The notes: a model not told the origin generated them from the sequence alone. A stretch of DNA of 64,000 bases from Silurus meridionalis (GCF_014805685.1 NC_060906.1:19313164-19377163), one strand, 5' to 3'. Shown: positions 37,500-50,660, counted from the first letter of the stretch. Program-made: numbers and translations.

Positions 37500-39690
37500 C
37501 TGTTACCAACAGCGTATCGGAAGAAATTGGGCTACTTTTGGCCGAAGGAAGAGAATGAGAGGGAGGGGAAAATGCCTACAGAGACAGCAGGAAAGAAGTG
37601 TAGGAAAGTGCAAGTTAGGGTGGGCACTTAAATATGGGCACTATGATTTGTAAAGGGAGATAGTTAGCTGATCAGATGGAGACGTGTGTTCAGGAGACCA
37701 AGTGGAAATGGAGTAAGGCCAGGAACATTGGAGGTGGGTTTAAACTGTACTATCATGATGTGAATAAAAAGATTACGATGTGATTGTTAGGTATGGCCTT
37801 AAGGCGATCAATTTGGTAGATTTTGTCAAAAATGGCAGTGGTGAATTCTTATTTTAAGAAGTAGATTCATAGGGTGACGTATAAGTATGGAGGATGGTGC
37901 ACACAGGTGGACTACATTTTATGTAGGAGATGCAACCTGAAGGATTGGAGACAGGGGATTGTTGGCAGGGGACAGTGTAGCTAAACAGCAAAGAAGGGTG
38001 ATCTGTAGGATGGCTTTGGAGATGAAGATTAGGAGGAGAGTGAGGACTGAAAAAATAAGATGGTAGAAAATAAAGGAAGACTGCAGTGTGAGATTCAGGG
38101 AAGAGGTCAGACTGGGGCTCGGTGGTGGTGAAGAGGTTCTGAATGATTGGGCAACTACTGTAGAAGTGATGAGACAGCAAGGACGGTTCCTGGTGTGACA
38201 TCTGGAAATGAAAGGAAGACAAATAGACGTGGTGGTGGAATGAGGAAGTGCAGGAAAGCATAAAAAAGAAAAAGGTTGACGAAACAGAATTGTGATCATC
38301 AGAGAGATGGAAAAAGTATGCAGAAGTTACAAGGAGATGTAGATGAAGAGGTATGTCACTAAAGCAAAGGAAAAGACATATGAGGAGCTGTATGAGAAGT
38401 TGGACACTAAGGAAAGAGAAAAGGATTTGCACTGATTGGCCAGGCAGAGCGACCGAGCTGGGAAGAATAAGCTACAAGTTAGAACAATAAAAGATGCAGA
38501 TGGAAATGTTTTGACTAGTGAGGAGAGTATGTTGAGTTGGTGGTTTGTGCTAATGAATGAAGAAAATGAGAGAGAAGGTCAGATGATGTGGAGATGGTGA
38601 AGCAGGAGATGGATAGGATTAGTAAGGAGAAAGTGAGAGCAGCTATTAAGAGGATGAGAAGTGGAAAGTCAGTTGGACCAGAGGACATACTGGTAAATAC
38701 ATGGAGACTACCATTTTTTTAGGTTTGTGAGAATAAGGGAGATGTTCAGACATGCAGTAACTACAGGGGAATAAAGTTGATCAGTCACACCATGAAGTTA
38801 TGGGAAAGAGAAGTGGAAACTAAGCTGAGAGAAGAGGTGACCATCTGTGATCAACAGTATGGTTTCATGCCAAGAAAGAGCACAACAGACGCAATATTTG
38901 CTTTGAGAATGTTGATTGAGAAGTATAGAGAAGGTCAGAAGGGAGTTGCATTGTGTGTTTGTGGATCTAGGAAAGCTTACGACTGGGTGGCAAAAGAGGA
39001 GGTATTGTAAGAGGAATCAGGTGTGAAGGTACGTGCTGGAGAGAAGGGGAATGAAAGTCCGTAGTAAGTAGTAAGACAGAGTATGTGTGTGTGAATGAGA
39101 GGGAGGGCAAGGGAGTGGTGCGGTTGCATGGAGAAGAGGTGATGAAGGTGGAGGAATTTAAGTACCTGGGGTCAACAGTGCAAAGTAATTGTGTGTGTTG
39201 GAGGAGAAATGAGTGCAGGCAGGGTGGAGTGGGGTGGAGAAGAGTGTCAGAAGTGATTTGTGATAGCAGGTCTCACAATCATCCTTTAAACGCTCTTGCA
39301 GATACCCTTTTATGTTGTATGGTTTAGAGACAGTGGCACTGACTAAAAGAAAGGAGGTGGAGCTGGAGGTGGCAGAGATGCTGAGATTTTCACTGTGAGT
39401 GACGAGGATGGACTGGATTAGAAATGACTATCAGAGGGACAGTGCAGGTAGGATGTTTTGGAGACAAGGTGAGAGAGAAGCGATTGAGAAGGTTTGTACG
39501 TGGGTTATATTGTTAGAAGAATGCTGAATATGGAGCCGCCAGGAAGGAGGAAAAGAGGAAGGCCAAGGAGGAGGTTTATGGATGTGGTGCAGGAAGACAT
39601 GCAGGTAGGTTTGAAAGAGGCAGATGTAGAGGAAAGGGGGGTTTGGAGACTGATGATCCACTGTGGGTGACCCCCTTCCCCCAAAAAAAT
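37500..39690 (+). pseudogene. Decayed RTE-like LINE (endonuclease and reverse transcriptase)
   Basis: Across all three + frames, broken by stops and frameshifts, the order of a non-LTR retrotransposon can be read. An endonuclease motif QETKWKWSKARNIGGGFKLY lies near 37688-37748 and TQVDYILCRRCNLK at 37901-37942. A Lys/Glu-rich linker follows (KAKEKTYEELYEKLDTKERE, about 38360-38420), then RT N-terminal motifs near 38777-39000 (QQYGFMPRKSTTDAIFALRM). A late domain (EFKYLGSTVQSN near 39155) and a C-terminal block (MEPPGRRKRGRPRRRFMDVV, about 39530-39590) complete the order. The RT core with the catalytic YADD-type motif is missing. The RTE label is from recollection of this protein family. Confidence 0.8.
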
Positions 39691-39719
39691 TAAACAAGCT
39701 AAGAACCATTAAATGGTGT

Positions 39720-39960
39720 TGAACAGAAGCTGAGGAGGCAGTGCTGAGTGTTCAGTAGCTACTCAGTACGTGTGTTTTTAAGGCGCAGCCCGCAGCTGAC
39801 AGTGAGGTGATGACATGATGGTATCTCTGCTCCTCCTCCTGGCGAGGTGGTGAGAAAACCCAACACCCTCATTCTGCTGCCATGTCTGAAAGATTATCAG
39901 GCTGTGAGAGCTGAGGGTTTTTCATACATTATTTGGACATGTGGGTGATAAAGCCTGTCA
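39720..39960. promoter_or_regulatory. Candidate conserved non-coding element 5
   Basis: GC-richer repeat-free stretch directly after the LINE (aaggcgcagcccgcagctga, ctcctcctcctggcgaggtg). No frame resembles a protein. Candidate only. Confidence 0.22.
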
Positions 39961-41214
39961 TAACTGCCTGTAGTTCAGCATCTGTGTTTAACAAAGTCAT
40001 GCACATAAGTCTGTCTTATCAGAACAGATCAGGGTTTGGTTGAATTCAAGGTAAAGAAATACTTTAAATTGTTCATTTTGTACATTGAAAATCAGGAAAT
40101 AACAAGTGCACGCATGTCCGTGTGCTACTACCCAGATACTGAATGCAAATCCATAAGACATTGTTTAAAAAAAAAAAAAAAAAACTAACAAAGAAAAAAG
40201 GTGAGAAAAGGGCCACCTGTGGAAGAAAAGTCTGCATGACAGCATTAATCATTATTACTACAGCATAATACTGTGCACAAGAATTGTACTAAATCAATCA
40301 GAACCAAAAAGCTATCCCAGACTTGACACACCCAATGTTTAACTCATTGTAGATCTTTATACAAAATGGTGCCCCATAGAAACACTGCTGATACAGAGGG
40401 AAAATGCAGCTTACTCAGATTTTTCTAAATGCTGTAGTGTAATAGCTGTAGACTGAGTGATAGGATCTCCCTTCACTCATGGCAAAAAAAGACTTAAGCT
40501 TTAAATAATCCTGCTATCAGGAGCAGGCCAGTCTAAATCTGATGATGTGGGTTTAGATAGATGTCTAAGCTCCATTACATTTTGTTTTAATGTGCTGTGG
40601 TTTTAACATCAAATTCCTAAAAGCTCCTGTGATGGAGATGAAATCTTATTTTACTAATTCGCCAATCTGAAATATTAACATATCAAATCTTAATAAAATA
40701 TTTATTGCAATTAGTATGGGTTTTTCATGCTAGGATCAAATCTGCGTATATATCAAAATAAAGAATATAAAAAACAGATTCCTAATTGTTTATGAAAATA
40801 TATCTTCCTTAAAGTACACAAATATTGCCAAGCCTATAACGTGCAGAACCTTCGCTTTAAATCTTAGGCATCAACCAATTTATGGCACATCATAAACTCT
40901 GTATAAGGCACACCAATGTCCGCATGAGATCACCTTCAACCACATAGCTCAAAATGCATGCCACATAACATGACATGAAAGAATAAGTCAGGAGTGTGAA
41001 AGTGATTAAGGGAATTTTATGAAGGGAAAATGATTAGAGGGGGAATTCAGGCTAATTAGGAGTCAAACACCACAAGTTGAATTTAACATTAATGGATCAG
41101 ATCGTCTATGACAAACCGTTAATATAAAACTTTTTATGAGATTTTGATAGAAATGCAGTTGTAGGGTTAATTTGTACAATGACCTAAAATCAAGGTCAGA
41201 GTTTTCAACAGTTT
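39961..41214. other. Intergenic, no gene recognised
   Basis: AT-rich spacer with a poly-A run at about 40167-40184. Nothing else is recognised. Confidence 0.45.
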
Positions 41215-41375
41215 CCTTTAGGATCTCCAGTTTCCTCCTACATTCTGTAAACATGCTGGTAGATGGACCCCTAGATGTAAAGGTCAAGGTGAGTTGTGTA
41301 TTCCTACCTTAAGGCTAGTGTTCCCAGGATTAGCTCCCTGATCAGAATAAAGCAGGTGCTGAAAATTAATAAATG
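41215..41375 (+). repeat. Dispersed fish repeat, copy 3 (tail family)
   Basis: The longest copy. It adds an upstream block (ctccagtttcctcctacatt, acatgctggtagatggaccc) before gtattcctacc, gtgttcccaggattag, ctgatcagaataaagc and aataaatgaat. The shared order with 7610-7795 and 35150-35275 supports a single family. Confidence 0.55.
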
Positions 41376-41678
41376 AATTTAAATTGGAATGTGATTAATA
41401 CAGTTTTTAATATTAAGCCTTTTATTTGTAATTGATCTTGCTTTGCTGATCAATTGATTGATTTACTGAAATACTCATAATTATCTTATAATGAAACAAG
41501 ACTAATCTGAGGCTTCAAACTAAAAAAAAAAAGTAATTGTAGGTTTGTTGTCTTATTAATTATTTTGTACACTTTGAAAACATTAACAACTTTATATATT
41601 TTTACTTGATAACATTTTTAGCATTGTTTTTATGTCATTCAAAGATACCTGTTAATAGACTAACACATGGTTGCTTTA

Positions 41679-41757
<79 letters not shown>
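41679..41757. repeat. (TA)n microsatellite
   Basis: About 38 TA units, then AT-rich decay. Confidence 0.97.
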
Positions 41758-41759
<2 letters not shown>

Positions 41760-41764
<5 letters not shown>

Positions 41765-43549
41765 TATTTATTTTATTTGTTTATATTATATACAGTATAT
41801 TAAAATTTATTTAAAGACATTCACTGTTACCACACTGAATATTATTTTTATTATACCAATTCAAGTGTTTCTTTCCTTTCAGTTGCACAACGGCAATTTG
41901 CCAGCAATTTTTTTATTTATTTTATTTTAATTATTTTTCAATTGTTAGCCACATTTAATGATTTAGAAAAGTATGGATAACAATGAAGAACTTACTACTA
42001 ATTTTCCTACAGCTATAAGCAGTTGTTCCCTGACAAGACTGTTTTACTACTCCTTTTAAATTTAATTACACACAAAGACATTGCATTGCTCCGCTAATTG
42101 AAAAAGCGATAAAGATGAACAGCTTTACTTCTGATTGTTACAGGCTGCTAACATTAGAGACTTCTTCCATGAACACTAACTCAGGTCTTTTGTTTATGTG
42201 GAGCAGCTACCATGGAGGCTTGTGGATGCAAATTGCAATGGTAATTAATATAAACCTGTAATTTTCCTTAGAGCTAAAAACTCTGCCAGAGCCATGTTGT
42301 GGTATAAGTATTAGCATGATGTGAGCTCGGAAGTACTTTAAAGAACACAGAAAGGAAACTATTTGTGTATTTAAAGAAATCATATAGAGAATAACAGATG
42401 CACATCTTTACATTTTTGAAAAATGAGCCAGATTAGATTCCTAGCTTTTTTTTTTCTCTAGCCATCAAAGTAAAGTCATGCTTCTCTTTTGTTTGTCCAT
42501 CTGATGTTAGAGCGGTCCACATCAGTAAATACAGGCTTATCAAAAACCATCCAGGAAGTTCCCAATTTTACATCTGAGGCCCATCTCCAAGCATGTTTGT
42601 TGAGCTTGGCTGAACGGACGTGAATTCCCAGTAGCCATAGACCGTTGGAAAGGCAGTGATGCACACCGCTAGAATACATCATTTTCTCTTGAGCTCACAC
42701 ACACAGATGGGGAAATGACAGGATGAGTCAAACTAGGGGGAATAATGGGTTTCCTGGAGACTGAAAAGGATCTGTTCTACTTTGCTACTGTTTCTGTACT
42801 TAATGCAATGGTTCAGCCAGAAACTAAAATCCACAACTTAAGTGGAAACTTTTCCACTTAACCCAAATATAGTTAATCAGCCAAGGCACATATGGTGACC
42901 AAAATTAACTTTTTAGTTTTCTACTAAAGCTAAAATACATATTTGATGGATACATTTTTAAAAAAGGTTTTCTATTTCAGCCAAAATTGTTTTGAATAAA
43001 TATATATCCAAATGTACAAACCTAACAAATTGGATTTATATTCATCAGAATTCATCTTAAATTCTTCTGCTTTCTCTTTAAACCACACCTTTCAACTGCA
43101 TCTGATGCTGATGTGGACCAATAAACAACTTCATGGTGAGACAATGCTTTTAGATATAGTTTTAGCTTTAGGCTTTTTTTAGACTTTTATTTTATTATCA
43201 ATAAATTATAAAAGGGCAAAATCGCTGAGCAAGTCTGAGGTACTAAAGTAATTTTTAGGTCAGTGTTTTTATTCAGGTGATACAATTTAGCAGGTACAAT
43301 CTTTTTTTCTGGTTGGCTGCATTAGCCTTCCACACACCAATTTAATGTGGATACCAAACATTTCTCAGGTGACTTTTCTTAGAGCCAGAAATGCATGGGT
43401 TTTCATGATTGTTAGTGGTTCCAAAAAACGTTAATTCTTGTAAAATATTTAAGCAAATCTGCTCAGAAAAACCTATTTCTGTTCATTCTATCAGATTAGA
43501 CAAAAATAGAGCAGTTGATGTTTATTAGAGTATAAGTCTACATCTATAA
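41760..43549. other. Intergenic, no gene recognised
   Basis: No gene recognised. The segment 42480-42680 has higher complexity, and its minus-strand frame at 42476-42682 has no known domain. Confidence 0.45.
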
Positions 43550-43800
43550 TCTGGAGTCCTGTGTCTTCTGGGAGTTACTCCAGCTACTGTAGCGAGTGCT
43601 GCAGGGGCTTTCCAGTTGTTCTGGCCTTGTTTACATAACCTCGGCAACCATTAGTTTAGGAGCCAGCCTGTTGGTTACAGCACTTTAGCAATGTAGTCCT
43701 TTTAATTTAATCGTGTTAATGGGAGGCTGTTTGAAGGTTCTGTTTGCTTTAAGTAAAGTCTTATCAAAAGCTTTGAGAGTAATTATGGTCTGATGTAGAT
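43550..43800. promoter_or_regulatory. Candidate conserved non-coding element 6
   Basis: Repeat-free, balanced composition (gttactccagctactgtagc, ccttgtttacataacctcgg, tttaatcgtgttaatggg), including a forkhead-like TGTTTAC core. Candidate only. Confidence 0.25.
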
Positions 43801-44009
43801 TTGAAACAACTGCAGCAATTAGGAAACATACCAAAGGGTTGAACTGGTTTTTATAATTCTGGGTGGCACAATTTCAAAAGTTAAGACCATTGCAAAAAGT
43901 TTCTGAAGAAGTAGTTCCATTTCTTTTTTATATTTAATGGAATAACATCCAGTGATTCTTGTAAGCCTGTCACACACAAGGCAGGGGACAGGAATAAAAG
44001 CGTGCACGC

Positions 44010-44010
<1 letters not shown>

Positions 44011-44043
<33 letters not shown>
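44011..44043. repeat. (TG)n microsatellite
   Basis: About 16 TG units. Confidence 0.95.
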
Positions 44044-44046
<3 letters not shown>

Positions 44047-44149
44047 ATACGGAAGATATCCAAACTATGAAATAACATTTCTGCGATATGCAATAAATAA
44101 AAATGTTAAACAACCCAAAACGTTTCCTATTTTAGATTTTTCAAAGTAT

Positions 44150-44372
44150 TGCACACATTTTGTGTGTTGTCTTTGCATTGTTTGCACCAGGTTGCACACA
44201 TGCACTTTACATGGCGAGGACACTTACTAGTCCTTTGCCCTGTGTTTTCTGTTCTCTGTGACTGTTGTTGTATGTAGCACCAGGATTCAGGAGGAACGTT
44301 GTTTCATTTCACTGTGTAATGCGTAAGCTATATATGGTTGAAATGACAGTAAAAGCTTCTTGACTCTTGACT
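44150..44372 (+). mobile_element. LINE 3' end with TTGAC-type tail
   Basis: Text such as tgcacatgcactttacatgg-like sequence, then tagcaccaggattcaggagg, aacgttgtttcatttcactg and tatatatggttgaaatgaca, ends in a cttgactcttgacttgactt tail. This is a recognisable fish non-LTR 3' terminus with short tandem tail units. The Tc1-like copy begins right after it. Confidence 0.65.
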
Positions 44373-44384
44373 TGACTTGTCATT

Positions 44385-45486
44385 TTCTCCATCAGCCTCA
44401 TGAAGTAGTCACATGGAATGGTTTTCCAACAATCTTTAAGGAGTTCCCTCAGGTGTTGAGTGCTTGTTGGCTGCTTTACCTACACTCGCCGGTCCAACTC
44501 CTTCCAAAATCATCTCAACTTGATTTAGATCGGGTGATTGTGAAGACCTGGTCATCTGATGGTGCACTCTATCACTTTACTTCTTGAACAAATATTTGTT
44601 ACATAACCTAGAGATGTGTTTTGGGGTCATTGTCCTGTTGGTAAACAAATGATGGTCCCACTAAGTGCAAACCAGATGGGATTGCATGTTGCTGTAAAAA
44701 TGTTGTTATGCTCCATCCTGCATGCTCCACAGTCAGAACTACGCATTCAGGGACAATCCGTTCACCTTCTGTACATCTAACAAAAACACAGTGATTAGAA
44801 CTAAATATCTCAATCTTTGGTCTCTAATGTCCATTCCTTGTGATTCTTGGCCCAAGCACGTCTCTTCTGCTTGTTGTTATTCCAATGTAATGGTTTCTTT
44901 GCTGCAATTCGACCATGAATGCCTGAGTCACACAGTTTTCTTTCAGCAGTGGATGTTGAAATGTCTGTCACTTAAACTCAGGGAAGCATTAATGTAAATC
45001 AGGATGGAAACTCTAAATTTATCCTCTGCAGCAGAGGTAGCTATTGGTCTTTCTTTCCTGGGATGGTCCTCATGAGAGCCTGTTTCATTATAGCATTTTT
45101 ATGGTTTTGGAAACTGCACTTGGGAATACTATAAAAATAGGTACCATAATGGACTGTCTTATTCTTTAACTGAGTGTTTCTTGCCTTTACAGTAGTTGGA
45201 GTAGTTGCACAAATAGGGCTATTGGCTCTGTACTCATTCTTTTTGCACAAGACAAATGATGGTCTAAGGCTCAATAAGAATTCAAAAATGTCACAAATTG
45301 AAAACCATTCGGGGGACCATCTCATGAATCTGATGACAGAACAGAGTAACTACTATAGAATGTGTAGAGTAGCTACTTTGGACAATCTAAAATACCTTCT
45401 GGGTTCTTTAACACTTCTTTTATTTATTACATAACAATAATAAAAATACTTTTCATCTTTTATCAAAACTTTTGACTGATACTGTA
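44385..45486 (-). pseudogene. Degenerate Tc1-like transposon with dead transposase (family C)
   Basis: The + strand shows antisense transposase text in element order: atggaatggttttccaacaa, aactccttccaaaatcatct, tgttttggggtcattgtcct, tctaatgtccattccttgtg, gcagcagaggtagctattgg, ctttcctgggatggtcctca. It continues to a terminal region ending cttttgactgatactgta at 45486. Numerous indels destroy the frame. The right arm matches the palindromic MITE at 60993-61414, so both belong to one family. The left inverted terminal repeat is lost at the junction with the LINE tail. Confidence 0.8.
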
Positions 45487-47949
45487 AGTATGTATGTATG
45501 TATACTTTCTGAATCATTTCTGAAAGCACTCTTGATCTGGTCTGATGTTGGTTTAGAAATATAGTATGTGATCTGCTTGGCCCATCTGGCACAAAATATA
45601 CTATACACACTATAATATGCCCTCAGCTCTTCCAAAGAGATTTTGGAGCTTCACTTGTTCACATTTTTCCATTTAATCCAATGTATAGCTATATGAATAC
45701 ATCCAGCCATTCTTTAGCTACATAACTTCTGATTTTAAGAGATGATGCATATTTCCTCCCAAACACTTACCTCAAAACACTTTTTATGCTTCATTTTATC
45801 ATTTCCACAGAAAGCAGCAGATAAAATCACAATGATAAGTTTCAAATGGAAGCAAATATTTAATTAGAACAAATGAAATGCCCTTTAAAGTATATATGGC
45901 CTTACTAAGTTACAAGGTACATAAACATGATAATTCATAAAATAGGACTTGCAACAACATTTAAAACACTTTGGATAACTACCAGCCATAAAAAAAAAAT
46001 CTTTATATAAATACTGTATTGCAAAGAATGTTTTTTCTAACTTTGCTTTTATGTTTGTTCTGTATGCAACATTCCCAAAGAGGTACCATTCTGAAATAAA
46101 ATTCATATGAGAATCATAATTATAGTATACATCACATACATAAATTTTTTTTTTAAGTTTTAGTAAAACTTTGCACTTTATGATGATCATATGAGTTGGC
46201 TGCACTTTTATGGTAGTTTTAGATGAGAGTTTTAGTCTGGAATATTTTTTTTTTTTTATAGAGTACCAGGATGAATAGGCAGCAGTTTGAATGTTAAGAA
46301 CAGAGAGTAAAATGACTGTGCAGTCCGGTCATTCAGAACCAGTAAGACATTTCAACAGCTTTATTAGACTTTAATATTGTGGGGCTGAAATGTTTTTCTT
46401 TTAAGCTTATGGAAGTTTTGTTTGGGGAGAGAGAGAGTTTATTAATTTATAACAGCCCTTTAACATTTAAACCCACTGAGCAATTGGGACTCTTCTTTCC
46501 TCTTGATCAAGAAAGTGGCAGTTTTACAAGCAATTCCATCATCTGAAACAAAACTCAAACAATAAATAACATCCACAAAGAGCCAATGGTCTTAACTCAC
46601 TGAGCCACCAGCTACAACAAGCAGCATGAGTTATTTAGGGGTTTTATAATTTTTTTCTATACCACTGTACTGGTGGATTTAACATGAAGCATGTACTGGA
46701 TGATACTCGAACCGATCACAGCAGTAGAACAGACAGGCACACTGAGCCCAAAAAGCCACCCAGGCTTTCTGAACTATAGCCTAGTTTTTATCCTACATTT
46801 GGGGGTTGTTGGCTTCTTAGAGTTCAAGATCAAGTAAAGGACAAAATTCCTGAATGTGGGCTCAAACCAGAGTTCACACACCTATAGACACAGCTACATG
46901 TGCACACACTTTTATATAATGAGCTACCTGCACCACTTGAATAATGTGCAAAAATATGAAAAATAAAAGGGAAAAAAAGGAAGTTGGCCCATATACAAAA
47001 TTATAACCACTACACAAGATCTATACAGGTTTAACATTAGGAAACACTCTACCACAAAAAAATCCTGTATTAAAAAACAAGCAGCATGTTTGTGGGCCAA
47101 GCACTCTGACTTGGCACATTCACAGATGTTGCCTAAGCAATCACAAGAAATCAGAGCCACAACTTCAAACAAATGGATTTAATAGTGGTTTGTAGTCTAA
47201 TTCATAAAGTATGTTCCGTAGAAGGAAAGTGTGAGCAAGGTGTTAAAAAGATCTGAGCCAAATATGGAATAGCAATACTGGTGTAAACGTATATAGGATG
47301 CTGTTGTAACTTTAGATCTATATGTGATACTGGTATTTGTTGCATGGAATGGTGTCAGGGTGTGGTCCTAAAGATGCCTTCCCAGTTTTGTCAGTGAACA
47401 AAATCCTTGCTCAGATATAACCTGACTTTCTGTGTGGCAGCTTCACTGTCAGATATAATGATATTCATGTAAAATTCATGAAAACTCACACTTGAATTTC
47501 AGATGTCAGTGTACCTTCCCTTTAACATAGTCTGGGGAATAATAGGAAAAAAACATTAGCACAGAATTTAGCACACATTCTTCAAATAAAAGTTGCTACA
47601 GTTATTGACCTTAAGTTTGATGTCACAAAACATCTTGGATACATCAGGGCATGATCCTGAATATACTGTTTCACTTTTATATGTAAATTCACTGCTGAGA
47701 CACACTTAAAAAAAAAAAAAAATTCCTGACTGGTGTAAAGAGGATGTATTCCAAATTAAAATTCATAAAAATTTGCAGGAGGTGTAGCAAGAAATTGCAG
47801 TTAAAAAAGCATTTTAGCATGTTATTGTAACTATTGCCAGTAAGTGGTGCTAATACAGTATTTGTTACTTAGACTTGGGTCACGTTCCTAATGAGGCCTG
47901 TTAAGTTTTCTGTCCTGAGATGCTCACCCCCCAATCTGGAGAAACTGTT
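45487..47949. other. Intergenic, no gene recognised
   Basis: AT-rich spacer. A minus-strand 106-codon frame at 45885-46205 is Phe/Tyr/Lys-rich without any domain and is not supported. Confidence 0.45.
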
Positions 47950-48300
47950 TTGTGTATTTAAAATTTTTCAGGATTTTGTGTGGCAAGAACTATCTATTTC
48001 TCAGTGTGGTCAACACTAAGCAGGTGGGGGTCAGCTCCAGGAGAATAGAGGCCACAATCAGAGCAATAGACCTCATAGATGTTGAGCTGAATGATACCTA
48101 CAAATGCCTTGTTGTCCATCGCAACAACAATGTTTCTAAGCAAACTTAAAACTGTGCTTTAATGTTTGCAGCAAGATGTTGGAGAATTTCAACCAGTGTG
48201 TTGTTGTGAGCACTGTGTCCTTGGCAAGTAAGAAAAAGCCAGAGAAAGCAAGAAATTTCAACAAACTGATTAAAAAGATTAGCTTTGTCCATTAGCTTGC
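47950..48300 (+). pseudogene. LINE reverse-transcriptase C-terminal fragment, decayed
   Basis: In one frame NTKQVGVSSRRIEATIRAI ... DTYKCLVVHRNN resembles the 'NTKEMVVDFRR...YKYLGVHLDN' block of fish CR1/L2-type reverse transcriptases. Downstream, in another frame, SKKKPEKARNFNKLIKKISF follows a KMLENFNQCVVVST stretch, matching the next block of the same protein class. Frameshifts and missing segments show a relic. The similarity is recalled, not computed. Confidence 0.5.
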
Positions 48301-49934
48301 TAACCTTATTGTGAATGCTCTGTTATTACTACTTAGATTTACTTAATTTTTTATTACAATTTTTAATCTTGTAGAGTCTGTTTATTATATTCATCTATAC
48401 ATCCATACATCATATTAGATGAATTAACTTCTATTTCAAATGAAACCACAATAAGAAGGAGAATATGCATAGAATACAACACAACAGAATGTGCTGCTAT
48501 AGGATATGATTTACTTTTTCATTCCATGTTTTGGATCACAATTAGAGAATACAGACAAAATTTTACATGAATTACATTTACAATGAGGTTAAAAAATGTA
48601 CTAAATTAGTTAACTAAAGAAAGAATCTGAAAAGCAGGTGAGTAATGATATTAATGAGTGGCTGATTTAAATCCAAGTAATATGATACTGCATTTAAATA
48701 CTTATAAGCACATAATGCGTAGTTCAGAAGTTAGATTGCACAAAAATCTTTGTTGATATACGAGCATTTGTACATTTTAAAATAGCAGACCATTTTTTTT
48801 TTTATAAATTTATTTTTGTTTTTATTCCCAGCACACCTGTTTGCCAGTCAGCTTTTGCGATCTAAAGATTGTTAAAAGGTAACCATAAATTATTATTAAT
48901 TGTTTTTAATTATTTTAGTCTGATGCATAAATTATTGGTAATTTAATATAGATAAATCTATTTCAAATTTTACACTGTATTTATATCTTAATAGACCATT
49001 GTTTTGCAGTACTGTTGAACCTTCAACTCAAAAAAGTTGTGACAGTAATGCCAACAGCAAAGTAAATATTCACAGGTTTATATTAGTTATATTAAAGTGA
49101 GACTTATATTGACACATTTAACTGAGACACTGAGACTTAGACACTCTTAGAGTGCAGACACTTCACAATGTTTAGTGGACATTCCACAAGATCAAATGCT
49201 GTGTAATTTATAAAGTATTTATAAACATAATTGCTGTGTTGAGGAACAAAATGCTTCAGAACATATTGTTATACTCCACCTACATTCTTCACCATATTAC
49301 AGCACACTCATATTTTATTCATTACTAAATTAATACTAAAAATATCACAATGAAGCTTTAAAAAAAATGCTACCAAGGTGCTCAAGGTGTTTTTTTGTTT
49401 GTTTGTTTTTTCTCTGGAGGACAGAAGGTCATGTCTAGTAATCATGATAATTAACTGTTATGTTGAATCTGCAACAGGGATAAAGTGTATTGGACTTTCA
49501 CTGTCCAGGATTGGTGATCATTTACAGCAACACTGCCCCCTACTGACTGTGGCTCCATTGTTCATTCTAAACCAAATAAGAGCTCTGTGGTGTCCAGCTG
49601 CAGTTTGTATGTGTGAGATATGCCTTATCATTTATATTCTTGACTTATACATGTTATAATAGAGACAAGCAAAAGGTTTTGGAGAGGTGGTGAACAGATG
49701 AGCATTTGATTTTTTTCAGACATTGGACATTTTCTTACAGACCACACAATTGAGGTAAAAAAAAAAACTTCCCAGAAGACTCATTGCTGCTGCTTTAACC
49801 TGCATCTTATCAGGTCAAATGGTTAGTAGCTTTAGAGTTCTAAAAATGAAAAGCTGTGAAAGCTTTAGGGCATAGAAATGATCAGCACAAATCTAAGGTG
49901 GAAAGTTCAAAGTTTTTTTAAGTTGCTCCAGAAT
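48301..49934. other. Intergenic, no gene recognised
   Basis: AT-rich spacer. The frame at 49378-49659 has no recognised domain. A short complex patch lies at 49490-49600. Confidence 0.45.
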
Positions 49935-50340
49935 TAATATATAATACAGTCCAATGCATTTTATTCTTTATATCTTTAACAATGTACATTGCCCCAAACC
50001 AGCTTTAGAGAATAAAATTGATTGTGAATATAAATTTTAGTATCCTTAAAAGCTTATCCCAAATGAGCAGGCCACTGGTGACATTGGCTAGAAAAAACTC
50101 CCTGAAATGGTCTGAGGATGAAACCTCTAAAGGAACCAGACTCATCTCAGTGACACTTAAATTCCATTCATTACAGTTTCATCATTATTAAGGTTATGAA
50201 CTGTTCACTGATAGATAGCTCACTAATCACAGTCCACTTCCAACATCATGGTTCCTGAGTTTAACCCTTCACAGCCACATCATGGATTTATTAACCCATT
50301 AATTGACATGACACTTAAGTGAATGATCTTACCTGTGTTC
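49935..50340 (-). mobile_element. L2-like LINE-derived repeat, 3' end on the minus strand
   Basis: Block order as at 4084-4510: a reversed L2 tail (acaatgtacattgccccaaa ccagcttta), then gaaaaaactccctgaaatgg and ctaaaggaaccagactcatc. It faces a + strand L2 tail at 50455-50660. Confidence 0.55.
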
Positions 50341-50454
50341 TAAAGAATTGTTCCCAAGAATGGCAGCTGTAATCATAAAGACGTCCTGTACTGATCAGAA
50401 GACTATTTACAAACTGCTACATACACTTAATACTGATTCTTTTCTCTTCTACAC

Positions 50455-50660
50455 TTATATACAGTAATTATTTATAATCTCACTGAAGAGATTCGGTTTC
50501 CTTTGGTGCCTGGTTCCTCACATGGTTTCTGCAGTTTCCTTATGTTGTCTCACTGTGTCCTCTGCTTTTTGTTAGGGATCTTTTTAAAGCGATTCTTTTT
50601 GATAAAAGTGGTATATATTTAATATTAAATTGATTAAATTAAATTTGATTGAATGAATAC
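50455..50660 (+). mobile_element. L2-like LINE 3' tail, + strand
   Basis: tgcctggttcctcacatggt, ttgttagggatctttttaaa and aaaagtggtatatatt, then a GATTAAATTAAATTTGATTG-like tail. Decayed. Together with 49935-50340 it makes an inverted pair of related 3' ends. Confidence 0.5.

Noticed and set aside
37854..38432. 192-codon open frame on the minus strand
   Set aside because: It is the antisense shadow of the purine-rich RTE-like LINE on the + strand; Ser/Phe/Leu-rich without a domain.
45885..46205. 106-codon minus-strand frame
   Set aside because: Low-complexity Phe/Tyr/Lys composition, no recognisable domain and no splice context.
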